Origin: an uncultured Oscillospiraceae bacterium
Lineage (GTDB): Bacteria > Bacillota > Clostridia > Oscillospirales > Oscillospiraceae
Assembly: GCA_900752285.1 (NCBI GenBank)
Contig: CAADUW010000192.1
Span: forward strand, 1-15,114
Length of the DNA: 15,114 nucleotides
Reading direction: 5' to 3'
Part shown: positions 14,633 to 15,114 of the stretch, piece by piece
Numbering within the stretch: the first letter of the stretch is position 1
Layout of the letters: every line of letters begins with the position of its first letter
Program-made: the position numbers and the translations under genes
The notes under the pieces: model-generated
What the model saw: the letters and a program-made list of their open reading frames with translations, nothing else
The model's database searches: none
Told to the model about the DNA's origin: nothing

Positions 14633-14911
14633 ATGTACGAAGACAAGACTTTGAAATGCAAAGATTGCGGCAAGGAGTTTGTGTTCACCGCCGGTGAGCA
14701 GGAGTTCTACGCAGAGCGCGGATTCCAGAACGAGCCCCAGCGCTGCAAGGCCTGCCGTGATGCCCGCAAGAACAGCGCCCGTGGTCCCCGTGAGTTCTTC
14801 ACCGCGACCTGCGCCCGCTGCGGCGGCGAGGCCAAGGTGCCCTTCCAGCCCAAGTCCGATCGTCCTGTGTACTGCAGCGAGTGCTTCGCGCAGATGCGGG
14901 CCAACGGCTAA
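14633..14911 (+). CDS. Small tandem zinc-ribbon protein (zf-trcl plus CxxC-x17-CxxC)
   Basis: 92 residues with four CxxC pairs: C9/C12, C38/C41, C60/C63 and C81/C84. The first half, KTLKCKDCGKEFVFTAGEQ to QRCKACR, resembles the probable zinc-ribbon family zf-trcl. The second half has exactly 17 residues between its CxxC pairs, fitting the CxxC-x17-CxxC domain. Two zinc sites are therefore expected. It is soluble, with no signal peptide; the segment between the ribbons is basic (DARKNSARGPR). Function is not known for the family. RNA, DNA or protein binding is possible. A consensus promoter and a strong terminator flank it, so it is a single, probably highly expressed gene. Confidence 0.88.
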   Translation: MYEDKTLKCKDCGKEFVFTAGEQEFYAERGFQNEPQRCKACRDARKNSARGPREFFTATCARCGGEAKVPFQPKSDRPVYCSECFAQMRANG

Positions 14912-14930
14912 GCGGAACTTAACTGCACAA

Positions 14931-14966
14931 AAAAATCGGGAGAGGATGTTTCCTCTCCCGATTTTT
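14931..14966. terminator. Strong bidirectional terminator after the zinc-ribbon gene
   Basis: A perfect 16-bp stem, AAAAATCGGGAGAGGA (14931-14946) with 14951-14966, has the loop TGTT. The outer A/T pairs give a U-run on either strand. It begins 19 bases after the stop codon. Confidence 0.92.
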
Positions 14967-14992
14967 CAGCGTGTCAAAAAAGCCTCGCAGAG

Positions 14993-15059
14993 TTTGCCGC
15001 CCGCAGGCGGCAAAGAGATTTTGATCATTTTCTGTCGGGGCGTGTACCTGACAGAAAAT
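14993..15059. repeat. Two tandem palindromes before the right-end repeat
   Basis: TTTGCCGCC (14993-15001) pairs with 15006-15014 around CGCA. ATTTTCTGTC (15027-15036) pairs with 15050-15059 around a 13-base loop. No gene is seen in 14967-15114. With the 42-bp palindrome that follows, these form a chain of hairpins that looks like one composite intergenic repeat. GTGTCAAAAAA at 14971 resembles TTGTCAAAAAA at 62, on the far side of the other 42-bp copy. Confidence 0.55.
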
Positions 15060-15072
15060 ACAACTCAGGCTG

Positions 15073-15114
15073 CAAGTGTGCGTCTTGTCCGCTGTAAGCG
15101 GACAAGACGTGCGC
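15073..15114. repeat. 42-bp palindromic repeat, right copy
   Basis: Identical to positions 1-42 in the same orientation, with the same 13-bp stem and GTA loop. It runs exactly to the end of the window. See the left copy for structure. Confidence 0.85.

Noticed and set aside
1..15114. A CRISPR array made from the repeated palindromes
   Set aside because: The repeats are few, unevenly spaced by kilobases, of varied length and orientation, and no cas genes are present.
1..15114. A circular plasmid or phage, judged from the identical ends
   Set aside because: There are no replication, mobilisation, partition or structural phage genes, and ruvABC plus eut genes are chromosomal in character. Left as an open check in the findings.

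Overview
The window is chromosomal DNA from a GC-rich anaerobic Firmicute, most likely a gut Clostridia member of the Oscillospirales type. This is inferred from the Clostridia-style ethanolamine (eut) gene content (eutT and a PduL-type phosphotransacylase instead of a Pta-type eutD), the strong AGGAGG-like ribosome binding sites, and the small palindromic repeats between genes. No rRNA, tRNA, CRISPR array, transposase or phage gene was found.

Layout. (1) Positions 1-222: a palindromic repeat, two strong hairpins ending an upstream unit, then a promoter. (2) 223-1215 (+): a DEDDh 3'-5' exonuclease with a C-terminal Cys cluster and Arg-rich tail, closed by a terminator. (3) 1405-12115 (all -): an eut bacterial microcompartment locus transcribed leftwards in the order eutG, eutA, eutC, eutL, eutM, eutT, eutB, eutE, pduL, a PduM-like unknown, eutN, eutH. 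(4) 12249-14418 (+): ruvC-ruvA-ruvB, divergent from the eut locus. (5) 14633-14911 (+): a small eight-cysteine zinc-ribbon protein with a consensus promoter and its own terminator, followed by hairpins and a second exact copy of the 42-bp repeat found at position 1.

How the eut genes work together. EutH brings ethanolamine in. EutB and EutC, the AdoCbl-dependent ammonia-lyase, split it to acetaldehyde and ammonia. EutT makes the AdoCbl cofactor and EutA reactivates damaged lyase. EutE oxidises acetaldehyde to acetyl-CoA and EutG reduces it to ethanol, recycling NADH. PduL converts acetyl-CoA to acetyl phosphate. EutM (hexamer), EutL (trimer) and EutN (pentamer) would build the shell. Terminal amphipathic helices on EutC, PduL and EutE look like encapsulation tags.

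Unusual points. eutB is separated from eutC and sits after eutT. The locus has one gene of each shell class and no local regulator (eutV/W), eutP, eutQ, eutS or eutK. Four related small palindromic elements occupy its longer gaps; two of them form an 83-bp inverted repeat with one mismatch around eutH. A conserved-looking 132-residue protein of unknown role is translationally coupled between pduL and eutN. No gap between genes exceeds about 225 bases.
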